DNA of 64,000 nt from Flaccisagitta enflata (GCA_965153355.1 OZ231126.1:35092001-35156000), one strand, 5' to 3'. Positions 1-12,429 are shown, counted from the first letter of the stretch. Numbers and translations: made by a program. Notes: a model not told the origin generated them from the sequence alone.

Positions 1-1083
1 ACCCAAAATTTCAGGAAAATCAATGTTTTTTTATGAAATTGCTTATATGGATGAAGCTGAAATTACAAAATTTTAGTAAAAAACTGTTTTGAATAAAAAC
101 CAGAATTAAAATATCCAAATTAGTGATAAAAGTAAACTGACATTCAACTTTTTGACCAAAATAAGTTTTTTTTTTGCATAATTCAAAAATTCACTATTGT
201 GAAAAAATGATATGAACTTAATGGATTGAAAATGGTCAACTATGCTAAATTGAATTCAAAACTGGTCAAAAATATTTTTTCCTTCTTGAATATCAAATGT
301 CAAATAGTTTGCAAGTATAAACTAACTTTGGTTTATCTTCAAATTGCATAATAAAATTTGATGTCTTAATACTTTCCCCCACTTGAAAAAAATCACCCTG
401 TACATATGTGGTACATGACGGTGGGTTTGTTGACTTAGTTTTGAAAGATAGCTTACCTTGCAATTGATCCATGTGAGGCAACATCTTTGAAAAGACTGAT
501 GTGAGCTTCTTCCTCTGAAAGAAGTATTAAGATGCAGAAATGAATTATAACATGACTATTGAACGATTGAGTTCCATCTTAGGGAACAAAAAATGAACAA
601 CTAGATTTTCTTAGGTCTGAGGGAAAGCGACAAGGACATTTTTGAGAAATCAGTATGTTTTTGCAACAATAAAATCATCACTAATAGGCGACATAAATGA
701 CATCATGCTTATAAAAGAAAAGACAATGACGCAACAACAATGGAAAAAGCCATCCCACGATATAAAAACAAAAGGCAAATTACTCATTGCAGAATACATC
801 TGATCCTTGAAACAATGCTTTACAGTTTATGAATTATGTCATCACAATTTTTCACAGAAACAGAAATAGAAATTTTTAATTTCTGAGGAAACCAAAAGTG
901 CTAGTTATCTTTTTGTGTTTTGTGCTTAAACACCTTTATGATGTCTTCGACACAAAATATATTTGTTTATGGTCAATTAGGCAACTCTTAATGCTTTGAT
1001 ACAAGTTTGTTTTGATTGAGAATGTGAGTTTTTCTGAAATGATCATTAGCTATTACAGATGAATAGTCGCAAAAGCGTTAGAT
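1..1083. other. AT-rich unique DNA, no gene seen
   Basis: No reading frame with coding character and no clear repeat was found. The sequence is AT-rich with scattered A and T runs. Confidence 0.5.
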
Positions 1084-1164
1084 GGTCAGCGGTGCCCTGC
1101 CTAAGTAGGTTGTGGTTGAGGTTGAAGGGGGAGCAGGGCAGTGGCCTCGAAGGGGTCGATGACC
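1084..1164 (+). repeat. Short hairpin repeat with GGTCAGCG...TGACC ends
   Basis: An ~81-bp unit opens with GGTCAGCGGT, contains two inverted GCCCTGC/GCAGGGCAG blocks and closes with TCGATGACC. It is the reverse complement of the repeat at 32964-33050. Related copies sit beside the palindromic minisatellite elements at 35.3, 36.1 and 47.9 kb. It looks like a tiny non-autonomous element, but its class is not assignable. Confidence 0.6.
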
Positions 1165-2340
1165 TATGCTTCAGGACATATGGGGAATTTTTCCCTCCTC
1201 CTCCTTCTCTTCCTTCTCCTCCGTCCCCCTCCCCTCTGACTCAGAGGGGGGTAGGAAGAAGATAACAAAATATTTTTTGAGGAAATTACACTTATGAAAG
1301 TTATAAAGAAGATATTTTATCTTTGCGACATAGTTCTTTACAAACTACTCCATGCTTGTTTCTTTCACAACACACTATGGATCCTGAGAACCACCAGGAC
1401 GTTTTTTTGATTGCTGTGAATTTCTCCTTTGTTTGGTATAGTCCTAACATGTAGGAATTAAGATCCAACCATTAAAAGATATTTCATTTAATCCTTTTTT
1501 GAAAAAATTTCAAAATTAACTGTTTCATATCTTATTTTGCATGAAAGATTTACTGGGCATGTAGAAAATATTTGAATTCCTGATGTAATTTCCCTTCATT
1601 TGGTCGCATTATATATTTTGATGAAAAAATAAAATTTCATTTTCTTAGCCACCATTATTAATTTTGAACAGTAGCTAAAAAAACTTGAATTCTCCTCAAA
1701 GATATAAAGTTTGACCTACCAAATGAAAGGAAAATACATCTGAAATTCAAACATGCTATCAAAAAATCTTTTTTACCTGGCCAATAAATTCTGTGCGCAA
1801 AATAATATGTAAAATCTCCAAAAGGGCTAGATGAAATATTTTTCAATGGCTGGATCTTGATACGTGCATGTGAGGACTCAACCAAACTGAAAAGAAACTT
1901 ACAGTAATCCAAAAATCATCATGGCGGTCCTCAGGATCCACAGTGGACAATTATAAGCAAACATCTTATTTTCAGCTTTCTCGTGCCAAATGATTTTCAT
2001 CATCTTTCTTCATCACATAATCATTAGTCATCAGAAAAAAGATTAATACTATAAACTGTTAACTGTCCTTGAATATTTGGTCAGCATTTGCTGTTATTTA
2101 ATATGAAATAAGAATAAAAGATTCAATCTACAAAGTGAGGGAAAATTTTTTGCAATCATTGCCAACAAGAAGTTGTCCATGCCTGCTTTGTGAGAGAGAA
2201 AACAAGATGTAGGCCAACAATGTGAATGAATGTTTTTTTATGGATGCATTTTTTTTTATGAATGAATGTTTTATGAATGAATGTCATTTATGAATGAACA
2301 AATGATTTTATAAATGAATTGCTGAATGTATGCTACTTTG
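1165..2340. other. AT-rich DNA, no gene seen
   Basis: Only short chance reading frames are present. Near 2229-2310 there are degenerate ATGAATGAATG tetranucleotide repeats. Confidence 0.5.
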
Positions 2341-2344
2341 ACGG

Positions 2345-2452
2345 GGTTAGAACTAAGCAGCTTCGATATGTTTCGACTTTTGTTTCGAATCGACTTTTGG
2401 GCAGGGTTTTCGAGTTAGGGCGAAATGGTCAGTCTTTCGAGGAGAGGACGGA

Positions 2453-2537
<85 letters not shown>

Positions 2538-2801
2538 GGACAAAATGGTAAGGGAGAGAGCGGCAGTTGATGAGGAAGAGGATAAAGAAGAGAAAAAAGA
2601 TAGTGGAATCGATCGGCACCATTGCAATGCATTGTACACGATTTTTGCCGCTCATTGTCTTATATTGTATCGACTTTTTGTTTCGAACAGGCAAAAAATG
2701 GCATCTCCATTTCGTCCACCGGATGGACGAAAAAATAGATTATATCGAACAAATTCGACCGCCCCTTCAAAAACCCTTTTCGAAGCTGCTTAGTTAGAAC
2801 C
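2345..2801. mobile_element. MITE with 21-bp terminal inverted repeats and a (GA)n core
   Basis: The left end (2345-2365) and the right end (2781-2801) are inverted copies containing AACTAAGCAGCTTCG, with two mismatches near the tip. The interior holds many TTCGA words and a 78-bp (GA)n run at 2456-2533. Open frames across it follow from the (GA)n run and are not genes. No target duplication is obvious. Confidence 0.55.
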
Positions 2802-2815
2802 ACTTTTATGTTAAA

Positions 2816-3090
2816 GAAGGCCAACACCTATAAGTTGCGTGCAAGATTTACAGGGTAAGAAGGCCTTAGAATGACTTAAAATGACTTAGAATGAATTAGA
2901 ACGACTTAGAATGACTTAAAATGTCCAAAAAGGACTTAAAATGTCTAAAAAACCTAACGACCAAAAATGACTTAAAATAACGTAAAATGACTTTGAATAA
3001 CTTAAAATGACTTAGAATGACTCAAAATGACTTAGAATAACTATTAATGACTAAAAAAGACTTAAAATGACCTAAGAGTTGACGCTTTAT
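2816..3090 (+). mobile_element. HINE (Helentron-like) copy, 3'-truncated
   Basis: It starts with the family 5' end AAGGCCAACACCTATAAG followed by the TTGCGTGC subterminal motif. It then carries ~10-bp ATGACTTAAA repeats and stops at AAGAGTTGACGC, a point that in the complete copy at 58835 lies just inside the tetranucleotide block. The 3' palindrome is missing. Confidence 0.65.
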
Positions 3091-3181
3091 TACAAAACAA
3101 GGCCAACACCTATAAGTCGCGTGCAGGACAAAAATAACTGAACTGACCTGACTCCTTATTGTATCTTTTTATCGAAAATCA

Positions 3182-3975
3182 GACTTAGACGCAACCCAAA
3201 ACAGACCCAAACCAGACTCAAACCAGACTCAAACCAGAATTAAACCGGACCAAAACCAGACCTAAATCAGACATAAACCAGACATAAACCAGACATAAAC
3301 CAGATTTAAGCCAGACTCAAATGAGACTCAAACCAGACTCAATCCAGACTCAAACCACACTCAAACCACACTCAAACCAGACTCAAACCAGACTCAAACC
3401 AGACTTCAACCAGACCGAAACCAGGCTCAAACCAGGCTCAAACCAGGCTCAAACCAGAATCAAACCAGACTCAAACCAGACTCAAACCAGACTCAAACCA
3501 GACTCAAACCAAAATTAAACCAAACCAAAACCAGACCAAAACCAGACCAAAACCAGACCTAAATCAGACCTAAATCAAACATAAACCAGACAAAAACCAG
3601 ACATACACCAGACCTAAACCAGACCTAACCCAGACCTTAACCAGACATAAATCAGACATGAACCAGTCTTAAACCAGACGTATACCAGACTTAAACCAGA
3701 CTTAAACCAGACTTTAACCAGACTTAAACAAGACTTAAACCATACTTAAACCAGACTTTAACCAGACTTAAACCATACTTATCTTTAATATCATTTTAAC
3801 CAGCAGACTTAAATCAGCAGACTTAGACCATTAGACCAGCAGACTTAAACCATTAGATTTAAACCAGCAGACTTAAACCAGCAAACTTAAACCAGCAGAT
3901 TTAAACCAGCAGACTTTAACCAGCAGACTTAACCCATTAGATTTAAACCAGAAGACTTAATCCAGCAGACTTTTA
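3182..3975. repeat. 11-14 bp minisatellite (ACTCAAACCAG family)
   Basis: Dozens of imperfect CAGACTTAAAC/CAGACTCAAAC units lie inside the HINE copy. Reading frames here are artefacts of the repeat. Confidence 0.85.
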
Positions 3976-4480
3976 CCAAAAAAGACCAAAAATGACCAAA
4001 AATAACCAAAATGACCAAAATGACCAAAGATGACCAAAGATGACCAAAATGACCAAAAATGACCAAAAATGACCAAAAATGACCAATAATTACCAAAAAT
4101 GACCAAAAATGACCAAAAATGACCAAAAATGACCAAAAATGACCAAAATGACCAAAATGACCAAAAATGACCTAAATGATCAAAATGACCAAAAATGACA
4201 AAAAATGACCAAAAATGACCAAAAATGACAAAAAATGATCAAAAATAATCAAAAATGGCCAAAAATGACCAAAATGACCAAAATAACCAAAAATGACCAA
4301 AAATGACAAAAAATGACAAAAAATGACCAAGAATAATCAAAAATGACTAAAAATGACCATAAATAATCAAAAATGACCAAAAATGACCAAAAATGACCAA
4401 AAATGACCAAAATGACCAAAATGACCAAAATGACCAAAATGACCAAAAATGACCAAAAATGACCAAAAATGACTAAAAGC
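3975..4480. repeat. 10-bp minisatellite (GACCAAAAAT)
   Basis: About 50 imperfect tandem units, with 8-9 bp variants (GACCAAAAT). It forms the second half of the HINE minisatellite chain. Confidence 0.85.
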
Positions 4481-4499
4481 AACCAATAATTCTCAAAAA

Positions 4500-5924
4500 C
4501 ATCATTTCTTGTACCGGGTGATCAGCCGGAACTGAGCAAACCCTTTTGGACGCCGAAACTAGTAATTTGAAAGTTGAAATTTGGGCAAGAGTTTGATATA
4601 AAGAAAGTTAATGAACGTTTACTTTAAGCCAAAGATGGATAATGTAACCCAGAGGCATGCAAGCTATGGCTGTAGATGCTTGTTTTCAAAATTTGGAATC
4701 GTACCAAAATTGGAGTAATTTGGACGATTAACTTTTTCCCACTCACTTAATGTTGCTGATGTTTTAAGTATATTTGTTGATTTGGTAATGCTAAAATCCG
4801 TTTTTGGTGCCAAATTGACGAGTTTTCTATCTAATTTCGAAAAGAAAATCATAATGACCATCAATTTTTACCTAAAATATCTCTACTCAAATGAAATGAC
4901 TTGACATTCGAGGAGGATTCTGCGCAAACCTGAACCACTTTTCCAAAATGGCTTAATTTGAAATATAACATAGGACGGCAAGCATTTGATGGCAACACAC
5001 AGTGTTTCACCTCATTTTTTCAACTATAATTGAAAAATAATGATGCCGAAAATATTTTCATGAGACAAATTACCTCCAGAAATACTTTGTGTGTATGTCT
5101 TTGTCATATGCTGACCTCAGAAGAACCTTCAAATTGGCAATTCACATAGGAAAAGCAAAGAAAATCAGGAGTTTCAAAAAAATTTTGCTTACATTTTTTT
5201 TCTTTTTGCTGCTGTTAAATTTATGTGACTCTCAAATGCAGAGAAATTTTGCATTTTCAAAAACATAGCCGCCTTCATAATTAATTTTTGAAGGCAGCTA
5301 TGTTCTTCGTTTTTGTGTTTTTTTCATTTTCTATGCAAAGTTATAATTTTAACAAGCCTCCTATCAGTAGGCCCTTGCAACAGAGCATTTTCACCACAAT
5401 TTCAACGCGATTTCGATGCGCCTCCTAATCGCCTTGCGACTTCCAGTTTCCGGTTTCCAGTTTTTCAGGGCAATTATCACTTTTTGCCTCTGATACAATG
5501 CGCCACTTATGCATTGGAGTGAATTGCACTTCATGTTTTTGATAAATACTTTTAGAAAACCATTCCCAATTTGTATTCTGCAATTTTTTTTTTTGAAATA
5601 GAAGAAGAATGGCATGTGTCAATTTATGCCGCTAGTATCAATGTTTTTTTTGAGAATTAAATTTCTATAAACTACTGACAATCTTGATAGTAATTTAAGT
5701 AACGTTTTTGGACCAATTTTTCCATAATTAAAATGAAAATTTTTTGTTGTATATTTCCTGTCTGCTGAGCTCCCATTGGAATGTGTGGCAACCCTCCGCA
5801 AAAGAGTCTCAGTGAGGTCGAGGGCTATCTGGATAAAAAGAGTCAACGGGAAAGAAAAACGACGTGTTACAGATGAATTGTGTGCGTGTGCATGTGCATG
5901 TGTGTGTGTGTAAGAGTGTGTGCA
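4500..5924. other. AT-rich DNA with a small hairpin, no gene seen
   Basis: No supported exon was found. At 5262-5305 an inverted repeat (CATAGCCGCCTTCA / TGAAGGCAGCTATG) forms a short stem. A GT-rich tract begins near 5880 and appears to be the target into which the palindrome at 5925 inserted. Confidence 0.45.
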
Positions 5925-8354
5925 TCAGACTGGGCCGTAGGACCCTTATGAAGGCAGATCGGCTACCAACAGCAGGGACTGGCTTCATTCATCATAACAA
6001 CAAGATTTGCCAAGTTTCATGACCATATGATCGATTTTACTCATGGCCGCCACCCCCCTAAAATTCCAGCATGAGGGTTGGTGTGGTAAAAATTCCAACT
6101 TTTGGTCACTTTGGCCTCAATATTAGGCCTCTTCGAATTTAAATTTTGACCTAAAATCTATGAGATCATAGGACTAGAGCTCAAGAGCTAACTAGTGGTG
6201 CAATCCGCATGTTTTTATCCCAATTTATTGAGATTTGAGAGCATTTCAAAGATGAAAGGGTATGAGGGTCAAATTGAAGCTTTTTTTCAGTGGCAAATTT
6301 GACATTTTTCACAGATTCGAACATATTTTGGCTTTGAATGGACCAATCTGCATGAAATTGGTGATCAAATTGAAGAGTTTTTGCTGCTTTAGCTGATGGT
6401 AAAAAAATTTTTGATCGATTTTGCCCTCAATTTGTTTTATAGACTGTAGAAGCAGGTGTAAAAAAGTCGATTTTCTTGAAAATTGAGCAATTTTGGACAA
6501 AAAATGAGACCACTTCCATTTTTAAAAAAGACTTAAAATCCATGAGCTAAATAAAGAGCTGCTCAAGAGCTAACTAGTGGTGCAATTGGCATGTCAATAT
6601 GTTTTTGCATTTAGATTTTACAGATCTTCAAAGATCAAAGGGTATGTCAAAGTGACCATTTATGGCCACTTTTGCCGTTTTGGCCTCAATTTGGGTTCAC
6701 TTTGCGGCATAATCGATAGAAAAATCTGTGAGATTATAAAACTAGAGCTCAAAAGCTAACCAGTGGTGCAATCCGCATGTTGCTATCATTTTTTGTTTAA
6801 GTTTGAGAGCATTTTAAAGATGGAAGGGTATGAGGGTTATTTAACCGGATAAACTTGGGGGTCAAATTTGACAATTTATACATTTTTCGATATATCTCGG
6901 CTTTGGATGGACAAATATGGATAAAATTGGTGACCAAATTGAAGATTTTTTGATGCTCTAACTGATTCTGGTAAAATTTTTGATCGATATGACCCTCAAA
7001 ATGTTTTGGAGACTGTTGAAGCAGGTGCTAAAAAGAGTATTTTTTTGCCCATTTGGTTTTGCCCAAAATGGCCTTACATACTTATTTGGACAGTCCCTTC
7101 AATCTTTTAAATTCTGTCAAATCTAAATACAAAATCATTAAGACATGGCGATTGCACCACTAGTTAGCTCTCTTTATTTTGGTCATGGATTTTAGGTCAA
7201 TTATTGAATTGGAAGTAGCCGAATTTGTTGTCCAAAATTGCCCAATTTACAAAAAAAAAAACACTTTTTGCATCTGCTTCCATGGTCATTAAAAAAAATT
7301 GGGTGGCATATTGATCAAAAAATCTTTTACCATCTGCTAGAGCAGCAAAAACTCTTCAGTTTGGTCACCAATTTCATGCTGATTGGTTCATCCAAAGCTG
7401 AGAAATATTGAAATTAGTGAAAAATTTAAGCTGCAATTTGACCTTCCTCCCCTTTCATCTTTGAAATGCTCTAAAATCTTAACAAATTAAGATAAAGATA
7501 TGCGGATTGCACCAGTGGTTAGCTTTTGAGCTCTAGTTTTATAATCTCACAGATTTTTTTTATCGATTTCTACAGCAAAGTGACCCCTTATCGAGGCCAA
7601 AACTGCCAAAATGACCATAAATGGTCATTTTGACATACCCTTTGATCTTTAAAGTTCTGTAAAATCTAAATGCAAAAACATATTGACATGCCGATTGCAT
7701 CACTAGTTAGCTCTTGAGCAGCTCTTTATTTTGCTCATGGATTTTGAGTCTTCTTTAAAAATGGAAGTGGTCTCATTTTTTGTCCAAAATTGCTCAATTT
7801 TCAAGAAAATCGATTTTTTTACACCTGCTTCTACAATCAATAAAAAAAATTGAGGGCAAAATCGATCAAGATTTTTTTACCATCAGCTAGAGCAGCAAAA
7901 ACTCTTCAATTTGGTCACCAATTTCATGCAGATTGGTCCATCCAAAGCCAAAATATGTTCAAATCTGTGAAAAATGTCAAAATTGCCACTGAAAATAGGA
8001 TGCAATTTGACCCTCATACCCTTTCATCTTTGAAATGCTCTCAAATCTCAACAAATTAAGATAAAAACATGCGGATTGCACCACTAGTTAGCTCTTGAAC
8101 TCTAGTTTTATAATCTCATGGATTTTAGGTCAAAATTCAAATTCGAAGGGGCCTAATTTTGAGGCCAATGTGACCCAAAGTTGGAATTTTTACCACAACA
8201 ACCCTCATGCTGGAATTTTAGGGGGGGTGGCGGCCATGAGTAAAATCGATCAGATGGTCATGAAACTTGGCAAATCTTGTTGTTATGATGAATGAAGCCA
8301 GTCCCTGCTGTTGGTAGCCGATCTGCCTTCGTAAGGGTCCTACAGCCCAGTCTG
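5925..8354. mobile_element. 2.43-kb foldback palindrome
   Basis: The ends CAGACTGGGCCGTAGG and CCTACAGCCCAGTCTG are inverted. Matching landmarks lie symmetrically around position 7139.5: the GAGCTCAAGAGCTAACTA word near 6172 pairs with its inverse near 8085, and 6555 and 6741 pair with 7700 and 7515. Each ~1.2-kb arm contains repeats of a ~110-bp module (AGTGGTGCAATCCGCATG ... GAGAGCATTTCAAAGATG). Both outer flanks are GT-rich in the same direction, as expected for insertion into a (GT)n tract. There is no transposase. Confidence 0.85.
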
Positions 8355-8460
8355 GTGTGCATGTGTGTGTATGAGTGGGTGAGAGAGTGTGTGCAAGAGT
8401 GAGTGTAAGAGTGTGTGTGTGTGTTTGTATGTGTGTGTGGCTGCTTACTTATCACCGACC
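8355..8460. repeat. GT-rich degenerate microsatellite
   Basis: Right part of the GT-rich tract (GTGTGTGTATGAGTGGG...) interrupted by the foldback palindrome. The left part lies at about 5880-5924. Confidence 0.6.
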
Positions 8461-8486
8461 ATGTTGCAATTTTGATTTAGATTTTT

Positions 8487-10332
8487 AGTCGCGTGCACGC
8501 GACTCTATAACCTGCTCTGTCGGTCCGTCGGTCGGTCCGTAACACTTAGCTTTTTTTTGTCTTTTTACATCATTTTAGGGTATTTTACGTCATTTTAAGT
8601 CATTTTATGTCATTTTAAGTCATTTTAAGTCATTTTCAGTTAATTTTAGTCACTTAAGTCATTTTGTCATTTTTTGTCATTTTTGTCATTTTATGTTATT
8701 ATGAGTCATTTTAAGTCATTCTTAGTCATTCTAAATTATTTTAAGTCATTCTAAGTCATTATAAGTCATTACAAGTCATTCTAAGTCATTCTCAGTCACT
8801 CTAAGTTATTTTTGGCTTTTATAGTTTTTAGTAACACTTTGCTTTTTTGCGTTGTTTTTGATATATTTGGGTCGTCTGGAGTTATTTTGAGTCATTATTT
8901 TGTTGTTTTTGGTCATTTTTGGTTGCTTTTGGTCATTTCTGGTTGCTTTTAGTCATTTTGGGTCATTTTTGATCATTTACATCACTTTGTTAATTTAAGT
9001 CATTTGTGTCTTTTTTGGGCATTTTAAGTCATTTTGGAAGATTTCAGGTCATTTTTGGTCATCTGACATGGTTTTTTGGTATGTTATGGTCTTTTATGTT
9101 TTTTGGTTTTTGGTTTTTGGTTTTTTGGTTTTTTTTGTTTTTTTTTTTTATGGTCATCTAGGTTTTTTGGTATGTTTTGGTCATTTTTGTTTTTCGGTAT
9201 GTTTTGGTCATATGTGGCATTTCAAGTCTGCTGGTTTAAGTCTGCTGGTTTAAGTCTGCTGGTTTAAGTCTGCTGGTTTAAGTCTGCTGGTTTAGGTCTG
9301 CTGGTTTAGGTCTGCTGGTTTAAGTCTGCTGGTTTAAGTCTGCTGGTTTAAGTCCACTGGTTCAAGTCTGCTTGTTTAAGTCTGCTGGTTTAGGTTGGCT
9401 GGTTTAGGTCAGCTGGTTTAGGTCGGCTGGTTTGAGATGCTGATTTAGGTCTGTTGGTTTAGGTCTGCAGGTTAAGTCTGCTGGTTTAAGTCTGCTGGTT
9501 TAAATCTGCTGATTTAAGTCTGCTGGTTTAATTCTGCTGGTTTAAGTTGGCTGGTTTAAGTCTGCTGGTTTAGGTCTGCTGGTTTAAGTCTGCTGGTTTA
9601 AGTCTGCTGGTTTAGGTCAGCTAGTTTAAGTCTGCTGGTTTAGGTCTGCTGGTTTAAGTCTGCTGGTTTAAGTCTGCTGGTTTAGGTCTGCTGGTTAAAG
9701 TCTGCTGGTTTAAGTCTGCTGGTTTAGGTCAGCTGGTTTAAGTCTGCTGGTTTAAGTCTGCTGGTTTAAGTCTGCTGGTTTAAGTCTGCTGGTTTAAGTC
9801 TGCTGGTTTAAGTCTGCTGGTTTAAGTCTGCTGGTTTAAGTCTGGTTTAATTCTGATTTAAGTCTGGTTTAAGTCTGGTTTAATTCTGATTTAAGTCTGG
9901 TTTAAGTCTGGTTTATGTCTGGTTTAGGTCTGGTTTAAGTCTGATTTAAGTCTGGTTTATGTATGGTTTAGTCTGGTTTAAGTATGGTTTCAGTCTGGTT
10001 TGAGTCTGGTTTGAGTCTGGCTTGAGTCTGGCTTGAGTCTGGTTTAAGTCTGGTTTAAGTATGGTTTAAGTCTGGTTCATGTCTGGTTTGGGACTGGGTT
10101 AGGTCTGGTTTTGGTCTGGTTTTGGTCTGGTTTTGGTCTGGTTTTGGTCTGGTTTTGGTCTGGTTTTGGTCAGGTTTAGGTCTGGTTTAATTCTGGTTTG
10201 AGTCTGGTTTGAGTCTGGTTTGGGTCTGGTTTGGGTCTGGTTTAAGTCTGATTTTCGATAAAAAGATACAATAAGGAGTCAGGTCAGTTCAGTTATTTTT
10301 GTCCTGCACGCGACTTATAGGTGTTGGCCTTG
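8487..10332 (-). mobile_element. Full-length long HINE with three internal minisatellites
   Basis: Read on the minus strand it runs from CAAGGCCAACACC (10332) to the 18-bp palindrome AGTCGCGTGCACGCGACT (8487-8504). A GTCCGTCGGTCG tetranucleotide block lies just inside the palindrome. Between them are ~10-bp AAGTCATTTT units (8570-8815), 14-bp TAAGTCTGCTGGTT units (9225-9840) and ~11-bp TAAGTCTGGTT units (9840-10255). It has no terminal inverted repeats, it is flanked by T-runs, and it has a subterminal GCACGCGACT complementary to one palindrome arm. This fits the Helentron/DINE-1 plan. Confidence 0.8.
9225..9840. repeat. 14-bp minisatellite (TAAGTCTGCTGGTT)
   Basis: More than 40 nearly perfect units inside the HINE at 8487-10332. 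Confidence 0.9.
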
Positions 10333-10346
10333 TTATCCATCTTTTT

Positions 10347-10534
10347 AGTCGCGTGCACGCAACTCTACAACTCGCTTTGTCCGTTGGTTGGTCGGTCGGT
10401 TGGTCCGTCACACTTTACTTTTTTTTAAGATTTTATTTCTTGCACCTTACTGCTCCTGCCCATGTTGTTTAATGACCTCAAATATGGCCCCTGCCCACCC
10501 GCACGCGACTTTGGTAGCCGTGTATCCAGCCTTG
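10347..10534 (-). mobile_element. Short (188-bp) HINE, subfamily A
   Basis: The 3' palindrome lies at 10347-10364 (one C-to-T change in an outer arm), followed by CTACAACTCGCTTTGTC and a GTTGGTCGGTCGG block. At the other end GCACGCGACTTTGGTAGCCG leads to CAGCCTTG, the 5' terminus. It lies 14 bp from the previous HINE, in the same orientation, separated only by a T-rich spacer. Confidence 0.85.
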
Positions 10535-10576
10535 TTTTATGCCAAGGAATGCACAGACAGGACAAAGTAAAAAAGA

Positions 10577-10581
<5 letters not shown>

Positions 10582-10664
<83 letters not shown>
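10582..10664. repeat. (GA)n microsatellite
   Basis: About 41 uninterrupted GA units. A second run follows at 10790-10864. Confidence 0.95.
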
Positions 10665-10785
10665 ATCATCCATGAATTAACTAAAACAGGTGCGCTCGAT
10701 TTGGTCATCATTCAACGCGATCACTGAATGGAAGTGCTATTGTTAATTCGCATAGTGAGCCAGACAGGGAGAGAGAGTCAGAGTC

Positions 10786-10789
<4 letters not shown>

Positions 10790-10864
<75 letters not shown>
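10790..10864. repeat. (GA)n microsatellite
   Basis: About 37 GA units with a degenerate GAGTCAGAGTCAGAGA leader. Confidence 0.95.
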
Positions 10865-10868
<4 letters not shown>

Positions 10869-11648
10869 AGTTACACATATGTTGGTTGACAAAGATTGGT
10901 AACCGATCTATGGCGGTTTAAAGTAGGCAAAACCTGCTAACGATTAGTAGTTACTAATTGGCACACAATATACGGCTCTACCTATCAGTGAACAAAAAAT
11001 GAATTTTGAATATTTTCTAGTGAATACATTTAGTTATTAATAGCTCTACTAGCTCTTTTTCCTCATTTGAATGCAAATTTTGTAAAAGAATATCCAATAT
11101 GATATATTTTAATGATTTTTTTCATGTTATTCTTTATTTTCATTTTCATAGAATTTTCTATTTTGACCCCTGTTGACACACTAAATCTTGCCGTCAGATG
11201 CTCACCGTCATAGAGGGCTGTTTCTTTGATATTATTGGGCTATTTCTTTTTAGATAAGCAAACGTTCAACAATTCTCCTCAATTCTAGACCATCTCCAAC
11301 AACTTTTCTTTTGTAGTTGAGGAGCAATAGCATCATACATTTACACAATTCCGGCTGATCTCCCGGTATTCTCATCAGTGAGGACCCTTTTGCCTTAAGC
11401 CTTGAATATCAAAACACACACACACTCTAACCAGTACGAAAATGACTAAAACCGAAAAAATCGGAAGTTCAGGTTGTGCCGTTGTGGAGCCGTCTTGGGC
11501 TTCCATAGTCATCAATTTTAGCATCAAAAGTTTACTTCTTGCTGGTCCCGCCTTGCCTTGAACTTCATATGGGTCCTTGGAACACCATAAGTTTCAGACT
11601 GCTCAAATCAATGTTTTGACTGAGATTTGAAATCTGCATGAGAAACTG
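10865..11648. other. AT-rich DNA, possible decayed coding sequence near 11450-11648
   Basis: Mostly unique AT-rich sequence. Beyond the stop of the exon candidate at 11649-11716, the same minus-strand frame continues down to about 11450 with several more stops but a non-random residue mix. This could be 3' UTR or pseudogene sequence. Confidence 0.3.
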
Positions 11649-11716
11649 TCAATCGAAAGTGCTTTTCATTGTCAAACTTCCTTCACGTTCAGGATCATTA
11701 TCAAAATCCACGCTAA
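11649..11716 (-). CDS. Candidate terminal exon, unrecognised
   Basis: On the minus strand a good 3' splice site (CTTACCTTTTTTCAG) is followed by about 22 open codons reading IFSVDFDNDPEREGSLTMKS, then TFD and a TGA stop. The peptide is acidic and unlike the simple-sequence frames around it. The same bases read on the plus strand give a donor (AAAAAAG|GTAAGC), so orientation is ambiguous. No partner exon was found. It may be a real last exon, a pseudogene fragment or chance; I cannot name a family. Confidence 0.25.
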
Positions 11717-11945
11717 AGATTCTGAAAAAAGGTAAGCTCAAAAATTGAAAGCGAAGGTATGTTTCGCTAACTTTGACGGCACTTTTGACCACGATCTTAT
11801 TGGAATATTGAAGGGTTAACAGAGGGTAAGGCGCGACCACCTAAAAGTAGAATATTGATTTGAATAGATGCCTGAAACAGCCCCACAACATGATCTGCTC
11901 GGAGAATGCCGACTCTATTGCCTTAAGCCATTAAAGTACAGGCTA

Positions 11946-12068
<123 letters not shown>

Positions 12069-12429
12069 TGGTAGACAATGGCCTGGTTGCAAATCCTGTT
12101 TTTGCTTACCTTGAGGAATATTCTTTAGTCGATTAAACTTCTTGCACACATCCACAGTGGAATTAAAAGGATCACTGTTCAATTGATCCTATTTGAAATA
12201 GACGTTCATGGTTACAACACACAGTAATTTGCTTAGGTCATTAAGAATGAGGATCCAAAATATTCAAATTTAATCTAGAGAAGCGCATTTTTTTGGTTTG
12301 AAACACAACCTTATTTCAGCCTGACAATCGATCTTATTTTGTCATAAAAGTAAGCCACTACTACAAAATTCATAGCTAAAGTTAGGAATTCTGATTTTGT
12401 ACCATTGCTACAAAACCTTGTGGGAAACA

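Larger units (their letters stand above)
3098..4490 (+). mobile_element. HINE copy with long minisatellite interior, 3'-truncated
   Basis: The 5' end CAAGGCCAACACC is followed by TAAGTCGCGTGCAGGAC. The interior is a chain of minisatellites: ACTCAAACCAG-type repeats (about 3185-3780), CAGCAGACTTAAAC-type (3785-3975) and GACCAAAAAT-type (3975-4480). The element at 8487-10332 has the same blocks in the same order on the other strand. The terminal palindrome is absent. Confidence 0.7.

Noticed and set aside
1084-1164. tRNA-like or SINE promoter in the short hairpin repeat
   Set aside because: No A-box/B-box pair and no cloverleaf. The inverted block structure explains the unit better.
2353-2694. 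Long Leu-Ser or Arg-Glu reading frames, here and at 10.5, 20, 24, 42.5, 50.5, 55.4, 61 and 63.2 kb
   Set aside because: They are translations of (GA)n/(CT)n tracts, open in several frames on both strands.
8487-8504. 18-bp palindrome as a transcription-factor operator or rho-independent terminator
   Set aside because: It occurs at the same end of 15 or so dispersed elements, each with the same neighbouring sequence, so it is a transposon terminus.
3185-10255. CRISPR-like regular repeats
   Set aside because: The units are 10-14 bp with no unique spacers between them, in a eukaryotic transposon context. They are minisatellites.
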